Below, piece by piece: positions 27,870 through 37,668 of a DNA stretch of 54,757 bases (within the stretch, counting starts at the first letter, position 1; every line of letters begins with the position of its first letter). The notes under the pieces are model-generated. The model was not told the origin of the DNA. It worked only from the letters and a program-made list of their open reading frames with translations, and searched no databases. The DNA is from an uncultured Allomuricauda sp. (GTDB taxonomy: Bacteria; Bacteroidota; Bacteroidia; Flavobacteriales; Flavobacteriaceae): the NCBI GenBank assembly GCA_937899065.1, contig CALBPG010000123.1:1-54757 (forward strand), in the 5' to 3' direction. A program made the position numbers and the translations under genes.

Positions 27870-29195
27870 CTACTTTTTCCCGATTTGATAGTAGTGAAAT
27901 CCTTTCTTTTCCATGCCCAAATTGGAATATTGATTTCTGCCATCAAAAATAACAGGTTCTTTTAGCTGCACCTTCAATTCTTCGAAATCAGGTGAACGGA
28001 ATTCTTTCCATTCCGTCAACAATATCATGGCATCAGCATTTTTCAAGGTGTCGTATTTGGAAGTTAGATACGAAACGCCTTCCACATCCTTTAAATAAAA
28101 ATGCTGTGCTTCTTCCATAGCTTTTGGGTCATACGCTTGTACTTTGGCACCGTGTTTCACCAATTCCTTGATAATATAAATGGCTGGAGCTTCCCGCATA
28201 TCATCCGTCTCGGGTTTAAACGCCAATCCCCATAAAGCAAAGGTCTTTCCTGAAAGGTCCTCTCCAAAGTGTTCAATTACCTTTTTGGCGATGACAAACT
28301 TTTGGTCGTTGTTTACTTTTTCAACCGCATCTATTAGTCTAGGATGATAATCGTGCTCTTGCGCAGTCCGTTTCAAAGCCTTGACATCTTTTGGAAAACA
28401 AGACCCACCATATCCGCTTCCAGGATAGATAAAACTATAGCCAATACGGCTATCAGAACCGATGCCCACGCGTACTTTGTTCACATCAGCCCCAACTAAC
28501 TCACAAATATTCGCCACTTCGTTCATAAACGAAATTTTGGTGGCCAACATCGCATTAGCAACATATTTGGTCATCTCAGCAGAACGAACATCCATTGAAA
28601 TGATTCTGGTATTAGTTCTAAAGAAGGGGGCGTAAAGAGCTCTCATTTGCTCTTCAGCCTCAGGCGAAGATACACCAACTACCACGCGGTCAGGCTTCAT
28701 GAAATCGCTGATGGCATCTCCCTCTTTTAAGAATTCCGGATTGGAAACTACTTCAAAAGGAATATCTACTCCTCGAATTTCCAAACGCTCTTTGATTTTG
28801 GCGGTTACCTTATCGGCTGTGCCAACAGGTACTGTAGACTTATCAACAATGATAAGCTCCTTTTCCATATGGTCTCCAATATCGGAAGCCACTTGAAGGA
28901 CATATTGCAAATCTGCCGAACCATCTTCGCCCATGGGCGTGCCCACAGCGATAAAGGCAATGTTGCAGGTTTTTATACTGTCTTCAAGTTTAGTGCTAAA
29001 ACGCAAAGTGTCATTGGCCACATTTCGCATGACCATAGGCTCTAGTCCTGGTTCGTATATAGGGATAATCCCATTTTTGAGATTTTCTATTTTTTTCTCG
29101 TCAATATCAACACAGGTCACCGTATTGCCCATTTCAGCAAAACAAGTTCCACTTACGAGCCCCACGTATCCTGTACCTATAACGGTTAATTTCAT
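27870..29195 (-). CDS. ugd: UDP-glucose 6-dehydrogenase (nucleotide-sugar dehydrogenase)
   Basis: A 441-residue protein with an N-terminal NAD-binding motif ([17 protein letters not shown]), the family motif VNPEFL-like [11 protein letters not shown], and the catalytic Cys (about residue 266) in [16 protein letters not shown]. The C-terminal UDP-binding domain includes [16 protein letters not shown]. It oxidises UDP-glucose to UDP-glucuronate in two NAD-dependent steps. The upstream epimerase gene on the same strand (98 bp away) probably uses its product, giving UDP-galacturonate. Length is normal and all motifs are intact. Confidence 0.94.
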   Translation of the reverse strand: MKLTVIGTGYVGLVSGTCFAEMGNTVTCVDIDEKKIENLKNGIIPIYEPGLEPMVMRNVANDTLRFSTKLEDSIKTCNIAFIAVGTPMGEDGSADLQYVLQVASDIGDHMEKELIIVDKSTVPVGTADKVTAKIKERLEIRGVDIPFEVVSNPEFLKEGDAISDFMKPDRVVVGVSSPEAEEQMRALYAPFFRTNTRIISMDVRSAEMTKYVANAMLATKISFMNEVANICELVGADVNKVRVGIGSDSRIGYSFIYPGSGYGGSCFPKDVKALKRTAQEHDYHPRLIDAVEKVNNDQKFVIAKKVIEHFGEDLSGKTFALWGLAFKPETDDMREAPAIYIIKELVKHGAKVQAYDPKAMEEAQHFYLKDVEGVSYLTSKYDTLKNADAMILLTEWKEFRSPDFEELKVQLKEPVIFDGRNQYSNLGMEKKGFHYYQIGKK

Positions 29196-29293
29196 GCTTA
29201 ACTACTTTAGTTTGATGTTTGCAAGCTGCAAAGTTCTTAAAATGTATTTTGATTTGATTCCATTTTCGTTCAACTCATTAGTTCAACGATGGA

Positions 29294-30319
29294 TTACTTA
29301 ACTTGGTATTTTTGATTGTCACTATTCTTAAACCATTCCACGAATTTTTGAACACCTTCAGTCAAATTGATTTTGGGAGCATATCCATAATCTTTGGCTA
29401 GTTCTGAAACATCTGCCCAAGTTCGAGAAACGTCACCAGGTTGATTGGCGACAAACTCTTTCTTTGCATTTTTCCCCAAAGCGGTTTCAATGGATTCCAC
29501 GAAAGTCATCAAGGATTCCGGTTTTCCTCTACCTAAATTGTAGACGTTATGTCTGACCTTGCTTTTTTTGACAAAGCCTTTTTCAACTATTCGACACAAG
29601 CCATCAATGATGTCATCTATGTAGGTGAAATCTCTAGATTGGTCTCCATGATTATAAATTTGAATGGTTTCATCTTCTACGATGGCTTTGGCAAATTTGA
29701 AATACGCCATATCAGGTCTTCCATAGGGTCCGTAAACCGTAAAGAAACGTAATCCGGTTATAGACAGTTTATGCAAATGGGCATACGCATGCGCCATAAG
29801 CTCATTACTTTTTTTGGTAGCGGCATACAAACTTATAGGGGAGTCGGTTTTTGCATCTACTAGAAACGGAACTTCCGAAGCATTTCCGTAAATGCTTGAA
29901 CTACTGGCATAAATGAGGTGCTCCACGTTGTATTTTCTAGCAGCTTCCAAAACATTGAAATACCCTTGAACGTTTGCACTTATATATTCTTGTGGGTTTT
30001 CAATACTGTAGCGGACCCCGGCTTGAGCCGCTAAATGAACAATGTTGTTGGGTTTAAATTCTTTTACTATACCTTCAAGTTCGGTATAGTCAACGATATC
30101 TGCTTTTCTGAAAGTGAATTTTGGATATTTTGTTGAGATTTGTGAAGCAGAATTTTGGGCTGAGGATACTCCAAGCTCCTTGAGTCTACCGTACTTCAGT
30201 TCTATATCATAATAAGCATTGAGATTGTCAATACCCATCATCTCGAACCCTTCTTCCAATAGCTTTTTAGAAAGATGGTAGCCAATAAAACCCGCTGCAC
30301 CGGTAACCAATATTTTCAT
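29294..30319 (-). CDS. NAD-dependent epimerase, UDP-glucuronate 4-epimerase-like
   Basis: I place the start at the ATG at 30319 (MKILVTGAAGFIGYHL), since the longer frame from 30391 adds a non-conserved leader that overlaps the terminator region; the protein is then 341 residues. It has the Rossmann TGAAGFIG motif, GIDNLNAYYDIELK typical of glucuronate epimerases, the catalytic Ser in YASSSSIYG and the Y-x3-K in SLYAATKKSNE. It would interconvert UDP-glucuronate and UDP-galacturonate, the former made by the adjacent ugd gene. A UDP-GlcNAc-type 4-epimerase is less likely given the sequence around residue 30. Confidence 0.88.
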   Translation of the reverse strand: MKILVTGAAGFIGYHLSKKLLEEGFEMMGIDNLNAYYDIELKYGRLKELGVSSAQNSASQISTKYPKFTFRKADIVDYTELEGIVKEFKPNNIVHLAAQAGVRYSIENPQEYISANVQGYFNVLEAARKYNVEHLIYASSSSIYGNASEVPFLVDAKTDSPISLYAATKKSNELMAHAYAHLHKLSITGLRFFTVYGPYGRPDMAYFKFAKAIVEDETIQIYNHGDQSRDFTYIDDIIDGLCRIVEKGFVKKSKVRHNVYNLGRGKPESLMTFVESIETALGKNAKKEFVANQPGDVSRTWADVSELAKDYGYAPKINLTEGVQKFVEWFKNSDNQKYQVK

Positions 30320-30379
30320 TACGCTGGATTTCGGATGCAAAACTACACATGTTTCTTGGAATGCTTCAATAGAAAAGAA

Positions 30380-30403
30380 AAAAGGCCACAATTGGCCTTT
30401 TCT
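30380..30403 (-). terminator. Rho-independent terminator of the first galactose-oxidase-like gene
   Basis: AAAGGCCA (30381-30388) and TGGCCTTT (30393-30400) form a perfect 8-bp stem with a CAAT-type loop, followed on the minus strand by a T-rich run. It begins within a few bases of the TAA stop (30404-30406). Confidence 0.9.
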
Positions 30404-33400
30404 TTAGTTTCTTACCATGAGCCTGATGGCCTTGGGTTTGTTCTGGGTAAAGTCAACCTTCACGTAATACATTCCATTTCTTAATGTCCCGATGGGTAGG
30501 GTATAGGTGCCTTTGGCATCATCGTAAACATCGTTTGGATTAAACGTAAATATCAGTCTCCCTGTAGCATCAAATATTCCGAACTTGACCAAAGTATCGC
30601 CATCTGGCATGGTCACATACAAATCAGCCCAAGTTGATGCAGGATTTGGTGCAGCGGTGATGATGGCCTCCGTTGTTGTAGGAACATTTGGAGGAAGTAC
30701 TTCTACAATGACTTCAGTGATTCCTGTTTCGCCTTGTTCGTCTGCCACTTGAAGGGTAACCGTATAATTTCCAGCTTCAGTGTATTCAAAAGAAGTTTGA
30801 ACTGAATTGGCCGTACTGCTTTCAGCATCTCCAAACGCCCAGTTATAGGTACTAATTCCGTTATCATCGGTAGAACTAGAACCATTAAAGTTAACGGTTA
30901 ATGGAGCTTCACCACGAATGGGGTCCGCTTGAATTACGGCGGTTGGCGATTCGTTCAAAGGTCCGTTTACGGTGATTTGAACGGTTTCGGAATCCATCGC
31001 ACCTTCGTTATCGGTGACGGTCAAACTTGCCGTAAAGATGCCGGTCTGCTGATATGTATGTACTGGATTGGCTTCAGAGGAGCTGTTTCCATCACCAAAA
31101 TCCCATGTATAAATGGTTATTGAACCATCGGTGTCATTTGATTGGTCTCCAGTAAACGATACTTGCAATGGAACACTACCTTCGGCAATATTGGTTATAA
31201 TTACAGCAGTTGGAGGTTGGTTCACGGAACTGGTAACTGTAATTTCAAGGGTTTCCATATCATTTAGGCCTTCAGCATCGGTAACCGTTAATGAAGCTGT
31301 AAATATACCTGTGCTTAGGTAGGTATGGGCAGGGTTTGTTTCCGTGGAACTATTCCCATCACCAAAATCCCAATTGTAGCTTACTATTTCCAAGTCATCA
31401 GTAGAATTTTCTCCTTTGAAAGAGACCAACAATGGCGCGATACCCGTATTAACATCTGATGTAACTACTGCCCTAGGTGGTTGGTTATCAAGCTCATTTA
31501 CGTTGATTTCTATAGTGTCGGAGCTGTCGAGTCCTTCCGCGTCCATTACTGTAAGGGTCGCCGTAAAAGTCCCCAATTGCGTATAAGTATGCGTTGGATT
31601 CGCCTCAGTACTTGTATTGCCATCATCAAAATCCCAGAAATAAGAAACAATAGCATTATCGTCGCTAGAACCACTTGAATCGAAGCTTACCTCTAGGGGT
31701 ATATTACCTGAAATTGGCGTGGCGTCCACAATAGCGATAGGCGGTTGGTTGGGCGCTGTCACTGAAATTACGATTTCATCGGTATCCTCAGCACCCTCAC
31801 TATCTGTTACCGTAAGTATTGCGGTATATTCTCCCGGTAAATTATAGGTATGAGAAGGGTTGGCGATATTTGCTGAATTTGTATCTCCAAAATCCCAAGC
31901 GTACGAAACAATAGAAATATCGTCTGTAGAACCACTACCGTTAAACGATACATTTAATGGTGCGTCTCCAGTTTCTGGGGTTGCATTGGCCACCGCAACA
32001 GGTGGTTGGTTGGGACCAACATAAAGAATCAACTGGGCACTACAACCTGAGCTTGATGCGAATGTATATGTCCCAGCATCCGCTAATTCTGCGTTAGACA
32101 GAATAAAGTCTGCTGAGTTTAACGCTTTATTGTTGCCGTTTGGTCCTGACAAAGTAAAGGCTAGTGGCAAACTATTATAGGTATCTGGCGAAACACTTAA
32201 AGTAATATTATCACCCTCATTTATGCGGACAAAGTTAGCTCCAACAATGGTTGCTCCGCTGCTATTTATTTCATATTCACTCTGTAAATCTAAATCACCA
32301 CAGTCCACTGTGTTAATGGTAAGTTCGAAATCGAAAGTACATCCGTTGAAAGCGGTGAACGTATATGTTCCTGAATCTCCGGTATCTAAATCTGTTAGAT
32401 TTAAATTTGATGTGTTTAATGTTTTTGAGTTTCCATTGGTTGCTGTACTGGAAACCTCAAACATGGTTCCCAACGGATTTACACCTAGTATTACGTTGTT
32501 TCCTTCATCAACAGAAAGCGATGTTACCCCTTCAATAAAACTACCTTCACCGTTGATTTGATAGCGTGGTTCAAATCCAAAAGCACCGCAATCCACGACT
32601 GTATTTACAATTACCTCAAGCGTGGTAGAGCATCCGCCAGCGGTTGTAAATGTGTATATTCCTGCATCATCTTCAATAATATTAATCAAAATCAGGTCAT
32701 CACTTCCATTGGGCTTAGAATTACCATTAGATGAAGTAGAAGTAATACTGTAAAGTGTTCCATCAGGAATTATACTCAATGTTAAGTCGTCACCGGAATC
32801 TACTGTGACAGAGGATTGTCCGGTTACCGAACTCCCACCATTGACGCGATATTCCGTTTCTAATCCTAAAGTACCACAACTGACATCTTGGATTATTATG
32901 TTGAGGGGCTCTGAACATCCTTGATCCGTCATAATTGTGTAAAGTCCTTGATGCAAGAAGGGGTCTACACTGGAAATTAAATAATTGTTTCCTACAACAG
33001 TGCCATTTGGCAATTTCACGGAGATGGTTGGTGGATTCTCGGGTTGTGCACTTAAACGGAGTTGATCCCCTGCGGTTAGAGTAATTTCATTTAATCCACA
33101 TGGGATAGTACTTGCTGGATTTCCGCACCATACTCCATTGATTTGATATTCTGTAATAATTTGAATATCTCCCGGATCACATGAGTCTAATACCTCCAAC
33201 TCAATTGGAGTAGGGCACCCGTCAGAAGTAGTCAGCACATAAATTCCTGCATCATTTAGGTCAACCAAACCATCGTCAGTTGGGTCTAAAAGCCCTGTAT
33301 CAATTTGATATGCACCTTCTCCGTTTAGCTCAGTATCCGAGTCAAAAGTCGGGCCATCCGTTTCTTGAGTAGTGATGAAATACTGACCTGAGTAGTCCTT

Positions 33401-35917
33401 TGCTCTAATAAACACTTCATCACCAGCATTTACTGTAAATCGATTGTTCTGTCCAGTTATCCAACTACTGCCGTTAATTTTGTATTCAAAGGCAATTTCG
33501 TTTCCATCACATTCGGGTACATTGGGATTGTTTTGGTTTACGCCTAACTGATACAAACCAAACACTTCTTCTGGACCTAATGCTACATTGAAAATTTGTA
33601 GTTCATCAATTTTCCCATCTATCTCATCTGTAACGCCACTGCTATTTCCATAAGGTTGTACGGGCATAGTTCTAATATCGTGAAATCCAGAAACTGTAAA
33701 CTTACTATAGTCCGTTGCGTCATCAGTCAATGTTATGCTCCCTGTTATGGGTTGCTCACTGATTTTGACCCCGTTTGCATAAAGCTTTGCAAATGCCCCG
33801 TCATATGTCGCTACAATATGATTCCATCCTTCAAGAGGTGCGTAACCTGAATAACAATTCACGTAGCCGTCTGAAGTTCTAAATGACCATTTGTAAAGCG
33901 TATTGTGGAAACCAAAGAAAATATCTGGATAATTATGGGAAAAGATACTTACATTGGCGACCTTGTTACCGTTTTGGGAAACTCTACCTTCTTCGTCGCG
34001 CCATACCCATGCACTCATAGTAACTTGGTCCTGTATGGTTTCAAAAGAAGTGTCGTAATCAATATCGATTATGGAGTTACTGTTGAACTCTAACCCATCG
34101 AACTCGATTGCATTATCAAACAATCCACTAACAAACTGATGATCATCAGCTGTTGTGGGTGTACCGTCATCCAATCGTTCTATGATGGTACCATTATTAT
34201 TATTTCCAGAACTATCCGCTATAGCCGTTCCTGAAGATTCATTGAACTTGAAATCCAATACAAGATTGGGATTAGTAGTTAGTGGAACAACATCTCCAAT
34301 TTTCAACGTGCTTGCTATACTTGGAACACCATTGCTATCCAATGCAAACAACATATAATACCCAGGAGGTAGTAAGTTCCGGTCAGGAATGCTTAACAAA
34401 TGGTTCGTTCCTGTTGAGGTAGTTAGAGGGATTCGACGTTGTTCATTATTTGTACTATGTGTAGCTGCCGAAAAACGAATCAACGCAAATTCTGAAACCG
34501 CAACATTAGTGGTCACCGTTAGTTGTGTGTTGTAATCTACCAGAGTATCACCGTATGGTCCAAGTCCTGGCGTGGTAGAAGTGACATTTGTAATCTGGGG
34601 TCGTGTAGCCAAGTTGCCTGTGCCATCATACAGATAGGGTGGGCTGTATATCTCAGCATTAAGATGATTCTCGCAGCTTGGTGTGGTGTTACACAAGCCA
34701 CCTCCTCCTACAAAAACTCGGCCATCAACCATCAATATGGCTACACTATGGTAAGTTCTCGCCTCTTGCATAGCGGCAACTGTTCTCCATGTATTGGTAT
34801 CTGGATTAAAAATCTCGGCACCTAAAACAGCAGTGTCATCCGTAAAAACAGCCGCTTTACCTAAACCACCTGTAATTAGAACCTCTCCGTTGGGCAATAC
34901 TGTGCTATTGTGCATGGTTCGAGCATTGTCCATATTTCCTGTAAAGGTCACTGAAGGCGTCTGACCATAATTCACGCCATTCAAATCAATAACAAAAGAG
35001 TTATCCCATGCAGGATCGGTACCCAAGGCATCAGGCCCGTATTCGGGAGCACCTCCCGTCTTCAAAATTTTTCCAATGTCAAACATCACCGTATTCCCCT
35101 TCATGGAATAGGCATCCGTTACTCCGGCTCCTGTGTCTTCGCGAATTCCAGCGTCTAGAATTTCCCCGCCTGGTGCATCTGGGTCTATCCAGTGCATCAT
35201 TTCCCCTGGTCCGGCATGAAACACTTTTCCATTAGGTGCGGGCCATAACCATACATGGTTGTCAATGCGATAGAGACCCTGAGATTCTTGAGCTAAATCA
35301 TTATTGGTATATAAATCTTCTCCGGTTATGTTTGGAAGAACAAACCAACCTGTGGTGGGAGACCAAAGTTCTGCATCTTTTCCACCATTTCGAAGAGGAT
35401 TATTTGGATTATTGTTATTGTAGTCGTTCCAAGAGCCTCCAACCGTGAAGACTGACCCGTTGGAAAGTGTAACATTTCCTTGATATCCTCTGGGAATGTT
35501 CATTGCTGACGCAACAGTCCATAATCCGGTTTGAGGGTCAAAAATACTAGTTCGTTCACTACTAGTTCCACCGGCGGAAAGAATTCTTCCGTCTGGTAGG
35601 TTGTTTATTCCAGGACAGAACATATCGTGGTCGGTGTTGATAGTAAATTCTCCACCATCTACACCGCCTTGTCCTCCTGTTCCCCCAAAAGGGTCAAAAT
35701 ATTGTGAAAATGTTGCTCCATCGCCTACCTCGGTAAAGGAAGTGCGAAATTGTGAGGACCATGTTAATAATCTACCATCTGGAAGGTTCGCCACGGCGAC
35801 CGGAACAATGCCAAATTCTATAGGGTCGCTCCATGTACCGTTTACATTATTTTGACCTATCAAGGGGAAGGATAGGATAAGGAGCGTTGTTAAAGTAAGA
35901 AAATACCTTTTTTTCAT
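30404..35917 (-). CDS. Secreted galactose-oxidase-like copper-radical oxidase with LamG, Ig-like, five PKD and T9SS type A domains
   Basis: A 1837-residue protein with a signal peptide (MKKRYFLTLTTLLILSFPLIGQ). Residues about 25-540 match fungal galactose oxidase closely. Cys101 in DHDMFCPGI and Tyr145 in PRGYQGN correspond to the cross-linked Cys228-Tyr272; Trp163 in VGGSW to the stacking Trp290; Tyr389-His390 in RTYHSVA to Tyr495-His496; and His487 in AATHSTNNEQRRIP to His581. All are present, so an active Cu enzyme oxidising primary alcohols to aldehydes with H2O2 release is predicted. A LamG-type sheet (about 550-770) follows, then about five Ig-like modules ending GIYTFTT-GCS, five PKD repeats (each starting NQPP or NESP with WDFGD-like cores), and a type A sorting domain (APNPAST... 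to IRLMVRN). It is last on the strand after the WcaJ-like gene. Confidence 0.92.
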   Translation of the reverse strand: MKKRYFLTLTTLLILSFPLIGQNNVNGTWSDPIEFGIVPVAVANLPDGRLLTWSSQFRTSFTEVGDGATFSQYFDPFGGTGGQGGVDGGEFTINTDHDMFCPGINNLPDGRILSAGGTSSERTSIFDPQTGLWTVASAMNIPRGYQGNVTLSNGSVFTVGGSWNDYNNNNPNNPLRNGGKDAELWSPTTGWFVLPNITGEDLYTNNDLAQESQGLYRIDNHVWLWPAPNGKVFHAGPGEMMHWIDPDAPGGEILDAGIREDTGAGVTDAYSMKGNTVMFDIGKILKTGGAPEYGPDALGTDPAWDNSFVIDLNGVNYGQTPSVTFTGNMDNARTMHNSTVLPNGEVLITGGLGKAAVFTDDTAVLGAEIFNPDTNTWRTVAAMQEARTYHSVAILMVDGRVFVGGGGLCNTTPSCENHLNAEIYSPPYLYDGTGNLATRPQITNVTSTTPGLGPYGDTLVDYNTQLTVTTNVAVSEFALIRFSAATHSTNNEQRRIPLTTSTGTNHLLSIPDRNLLPPGYYMLFALDSNGVPSIASTLKIGDVVPLTTNPNLVLDFKFNESSGTAIADSSGNNNNGTIIERLDDGTPTTADDHQFVSGLFDNAIEFDGLEFNSNSIIDIDYDTSFETIQDQVTMSAWVWRDEEGRVSQNGNKVANVSIFSHNYPDIFFGFHNTLYKWSFRTSDGYVNCYSGYAPLEGWNHIVATYDGAFAKLYANGVKISEQPITGSITLTDDATDYSKFTVSGFHDIRTMPVQPYGNSSGVTDEIDGKIDELQIFNVALGPEEVFGLYQLGVNQNNPNVPECDGNEIAFEYKINGSSWITGQNNRFTVNAGDEVFIRAKDYSGQYFITTQETDGPTFDSDTELNGEGAYQIDTGLLDPTDDGLVDLNDAGIYVLTTSDGCPTPIELEVLDSCDPGDIQIITEYQINGVWCGNPASTIPCGLNEITLTAGDQLRLSAQPENPPTISVKLPNGTVVGNNYLISSVDPFLHQGLYTIMTDQGCSEPLNIIIQDVSCGTLGLETEYRVNGGSSVTGQSSVTVDSGDDLTLSIIPDGTLYSITSTSSNGNSKPNGSDDLILINIIEDDAGIYTFTTAGGCSTTLEVIVNTVVDCGAFGFEPRYQINGEGSFIEGVTSLSVDEGNNVILGVNPLGTMFEVSSTATNGNSKTLNTSNLNLTDLDTGDSGTYTFTAFNGCTFDFELTINTVDCGDLDLQSEYEINSSGATIVGANFVRINEGDNITLSVSPDTYNSLPLAFTLSGPNGNNKALNSADFILSNAELADAGTYTFASSSGCSAQLILYVGPNQPPVAVANATPETGDAPLNVSFNGSGSTDDISIVSYAWDFGDTNSANIANPSHTYNLPGEYTAILTVTDSEGAEDTDEIVISVTAPNQPPIAIVDATPISGNIPLEVSFDSSGSSDDNAIVSYFWDFDDGNTSTEANPTHTYTQLGTFTATLTVMDAEGLDSSDTIEINVNELDNQPPRAVVTSDVNTGIAPLLVSFKGENSTDDLEIVSYNWDFGDGNSSTETNPAHTYLSTGIFTASLTVTDAEGLNDMETLEITVTSSVNQPPTAVIITNIAEGSVPLQVSFTGDQSNDTDGSITIYTWDFGDGNSSSEANPVHTYQQTGIFTASLTVTDNEGAMDSETVQITVNGPLNESPTAVIQADPIRGEAPLTVNFNGSSSTDDNGISTYNWAFGDAESSTANSVQTSFEYTEAGNYTVTLQVADEQGETGITEVIVEVLPPNVPTTTEAIITAAPNPASTWADLYVTMPDGDTLVKFGIFDATGRLIFTFNPNDVYDDAKGTYTLPIGTLRNGMYYVKVDFTQNKPKAIRLMVRN

Positions 35918-35955
35918 AGCTTCAAAAGTGTGTTCTCATTGGGGTTTAACCTTTG

Positions 35956-35985
35956 CGAAAATACACCAGGAAAAAAAGCCTTCAA
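35956..35985 (-). promoter_or_regulatory. Promoter of the first galactose-oxidase-like gene
   Basis: On the minus strand TTG (35985-35983), a 19-nt spacer and TATTTTCG (35963-35956) match the Bacteroidota consensus except for one base of the -7 box. It lies 39 nt before the ATG at 35917, in the 173-bp gap downstream of the WcaJ-like gene. Confidence 0.5.
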
Positions 35986-36090
35986 TAGAGAAACGTTCAA
36001 GTACATGTTTTTACGTTGAAAAACAAGCTATTGAAGCAATATTTGAGGCAACCTAAAAAATTATAGAAAAAATAGAACTCTTTGGTACTT

Positions 36091-37461
36091 CTAGACGCCC
36101 CTGGAGAAGAGTATCGTAGTGAGTGTTTTAAAGATGATTCTCACATCCAGCACTACTGATTTGTTCTTGATGTAGTATAAATCATATTCCAACTTCCGAA
36201 TGCTGTCATCCAAGTTTTGTCCATATTTGAATTTCACTTGCGCCCAACCCGTAATTCCCGGCTTTACCAGATGACGTACATCATAAAATGGGGTAAGTTC
36301 ATTTAACTTTTCTACAAAAACTTTCCGTTCAGGACGGGGACCAATAAAAATCATATCACCTCTGATAACCGAGAGAATTTGAGGTAGCTCGTCAATTCTG
36401 AACTTCCGCAGTATTTTTCCAAACTTGGTGATTCTCGCATCGTTTTTTACAGCCATCTGCGCGCCTGATTTCTCTGCATTTACCACCATGGAGCGGAACT
36501 TAAAAATCTTATACTCTTTGCCGTACTTACCTACCCTAAGTTGTGTATAAAACAAAGGTCCCGGGTGAAACGCGAAGTTTAATAGGGATACGAATGTAAC
36601 CACTAAAAGAAATACCAATCCTGTGAGTAAGGAGAGCAAATAGTTGAATGCAAATGTGGTAATACTTTGTATGTATCGAATCTTTCGATTTTTCAATTGC
36701 AAAACTTCATAAAGACTGTCGTTGTGGGATTTAATGGGCAATGCCTCGTATACATTTTCGTAGAAAGAAGTGTACGTGATGATTTCCTTGCCACCTAAAA
36801 GGGACTGTACCATCAGATTCTCCATTTCCTTGGAAAAATGGTTGTAGTTCCGAGTATTGATAATCCAAGTGTCGATGTTTTTGCGATTGAGCGCCTCTAA
36901 ATCCTCAAAAGAAGGCGTGTCCTCATTCATATATGTCGAAACTACATTATAATACGTATCGAAGTCATCACCGTTGAATGAATTGATATATTCATCTAAA
37001 GTATCTTTAGTTGTCATATCATATATATATAATACATTTTTTGAAGTGGGGACAAATTTGAACACATAATCAAAAAGCAATCGCCACAAAACTAGTTGTA
37101 TTGGGAAAAAAGCGACAAAAACGATTAAATGCAACCGCCAATATGCGAAGTCAAATACCAAGGTGGTAATGGCAATCTGCAATACCGTAAATAATGATGC
37201 AATTGAAAATACTCGCATCACCGAATTGGTAAGGGACTTGGGATTTTTTTCTAGATTGTAGATGTCCAGCACATAGGCAATGGTGAAATAATTTACGACG
37301 CCAATGCTAAAAATCGCAATTTGTATGTAAAAATTATCTTCATCCAGATAATCTATAGCTCTCAGAACGAAATTTTTCAGGGAGAAAAACAAAATGAGAA
37401 GGTCTCCCAATAATAGGATAGACTTCCTTTCTACAGTATTTATAATGTTTTTACCGGCCAT
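36091..37461 (-). CDS. Polyprenyl glycosylphosphotransferase initiating polysaccharide synthesis (WcaJ/WbaP family)
   Basis: A 456-residue protein with four or five N-terminal membrane helices, a CoA-binding-like central region, a further helix near residue 275 (LLSLLTGLVFLLVVTFVSLL), and a complete C-terminal bacterial sugar transferase domain. That domain has IFKFRSMVVNAE, FRIDELPQ (catalytic Asp-Glu), FIGPRPERK and VKPGITGWAQV. It transfers a sugar-1-phosphate to undecaprenyl phosphate, the first committed step for the lipid-linked repeat; glucose or galactose is most usual. It is divergent from the CapD-like/wza/wzc operon, with both promoters in a 207-bp shared region. No damage is seen. 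Confidence 0.93.
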   Translation of the reverse strand: MAGKNIINTVERKSILLLGDLLILFFSLKNFVLRAIDYLDEDNFYIQIAIFSIGVVNYFTIAYVLDIYNLEKNPKSLTNSVMRVFSIASLFTVLQIAITTLVFDFAYWRLHLIVFVAFFPIQLVLWRLLFDYVFKFVPTSKNVLYIYDMTTKDTLDEYINSFNGDDFDTYYNVVSTYMNEDTPSFEDLEALNRKNIDTWIINTRNYNHFSKEMENLMVQSLLGGKEIITYTSFYENVYEALPIKSHNDSLYEVLQLKNRKIRYIQSITTFAFNYLLSLLTGLVFLLVVTFVSLLNFAFHPGPLFYTQLRVGKYGKEYKIFKFRSMVVNAEKSGAQMAVKNDARITKFGKILRKFRIDELPQILSVIRGDMIFIGPRPERKVFVEKLNELTPFYDVRHLVKPGITGWAQVKFKYGQNLDDSIRKLEYDLYYIKNKSVVLDVRIIFKTLTTILFSRGV

Positions 37462-37501
37462 GGACTTTTTTGTCTATGTCTACAACGAGCTTTTACAAGT
37501 G

Positions 37502-37531
37502 CAAGTATAGTCCCTTTATTTTTATTCCAAA
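37502..37531 (-). promoter_or_regulatory. Promoter of the WcaJ-like gene
   Basis: TTTG (37531-37528), an 18-nt spacer and TATACTTG (37509-37502) on the minus strand match the Bacteroidota promoter with one -7 mismatch. It is 40 nt upstream of the ATG at 37461 and back to back with the plus-strand promoter at 37621. Confidence 0.55.
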
Positions 37532-37620
37532 TTTTCATTGAAAAAACGGGTTAACCTCATTTTTTAATTCAAACATCCGATTTTTTCAGGTCTTTACCGA
37601 AAAGTAGATTCTTTTAAACC

Positions 37621-37648
37621 TTGGCACCTATCAATTGTCCTACTTTTG
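37621..37648 (+). promoter_or_regulatory. Consensus promoter of the CapD-like/wza/wzc operon
   Basis: TTG (37621-37623), a 17-nt spacer and TACTTTTG (37641-37648) are an exact match to TTG-N17-TAnnTTTG. The -7 box ends 20 nt before the ATG at 37669. This settles the start of the next gene: the TTG at 37621 is a promoter element, not a start codon. Confidence 0.8.
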
Positions 37649-37668
37649 AGACTGCAACCTCAATTTTT

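Noticed and set aside
30404-35917. Simple kelch-repeat protein without enzyme function.
   Set aside because: All five galactose-oxidase cofactor residues are present in their characteristic local sequences, which ordinary kelch proteins lack.
37621-37668. Longer N-terminus for the CapD-like gene from a TTG codon.
   Set aside because: The TTG is the -33 element of a perfect promoter whose -7 box lies inside the supposed coding extension; a signal-free ATG follows at 37669.
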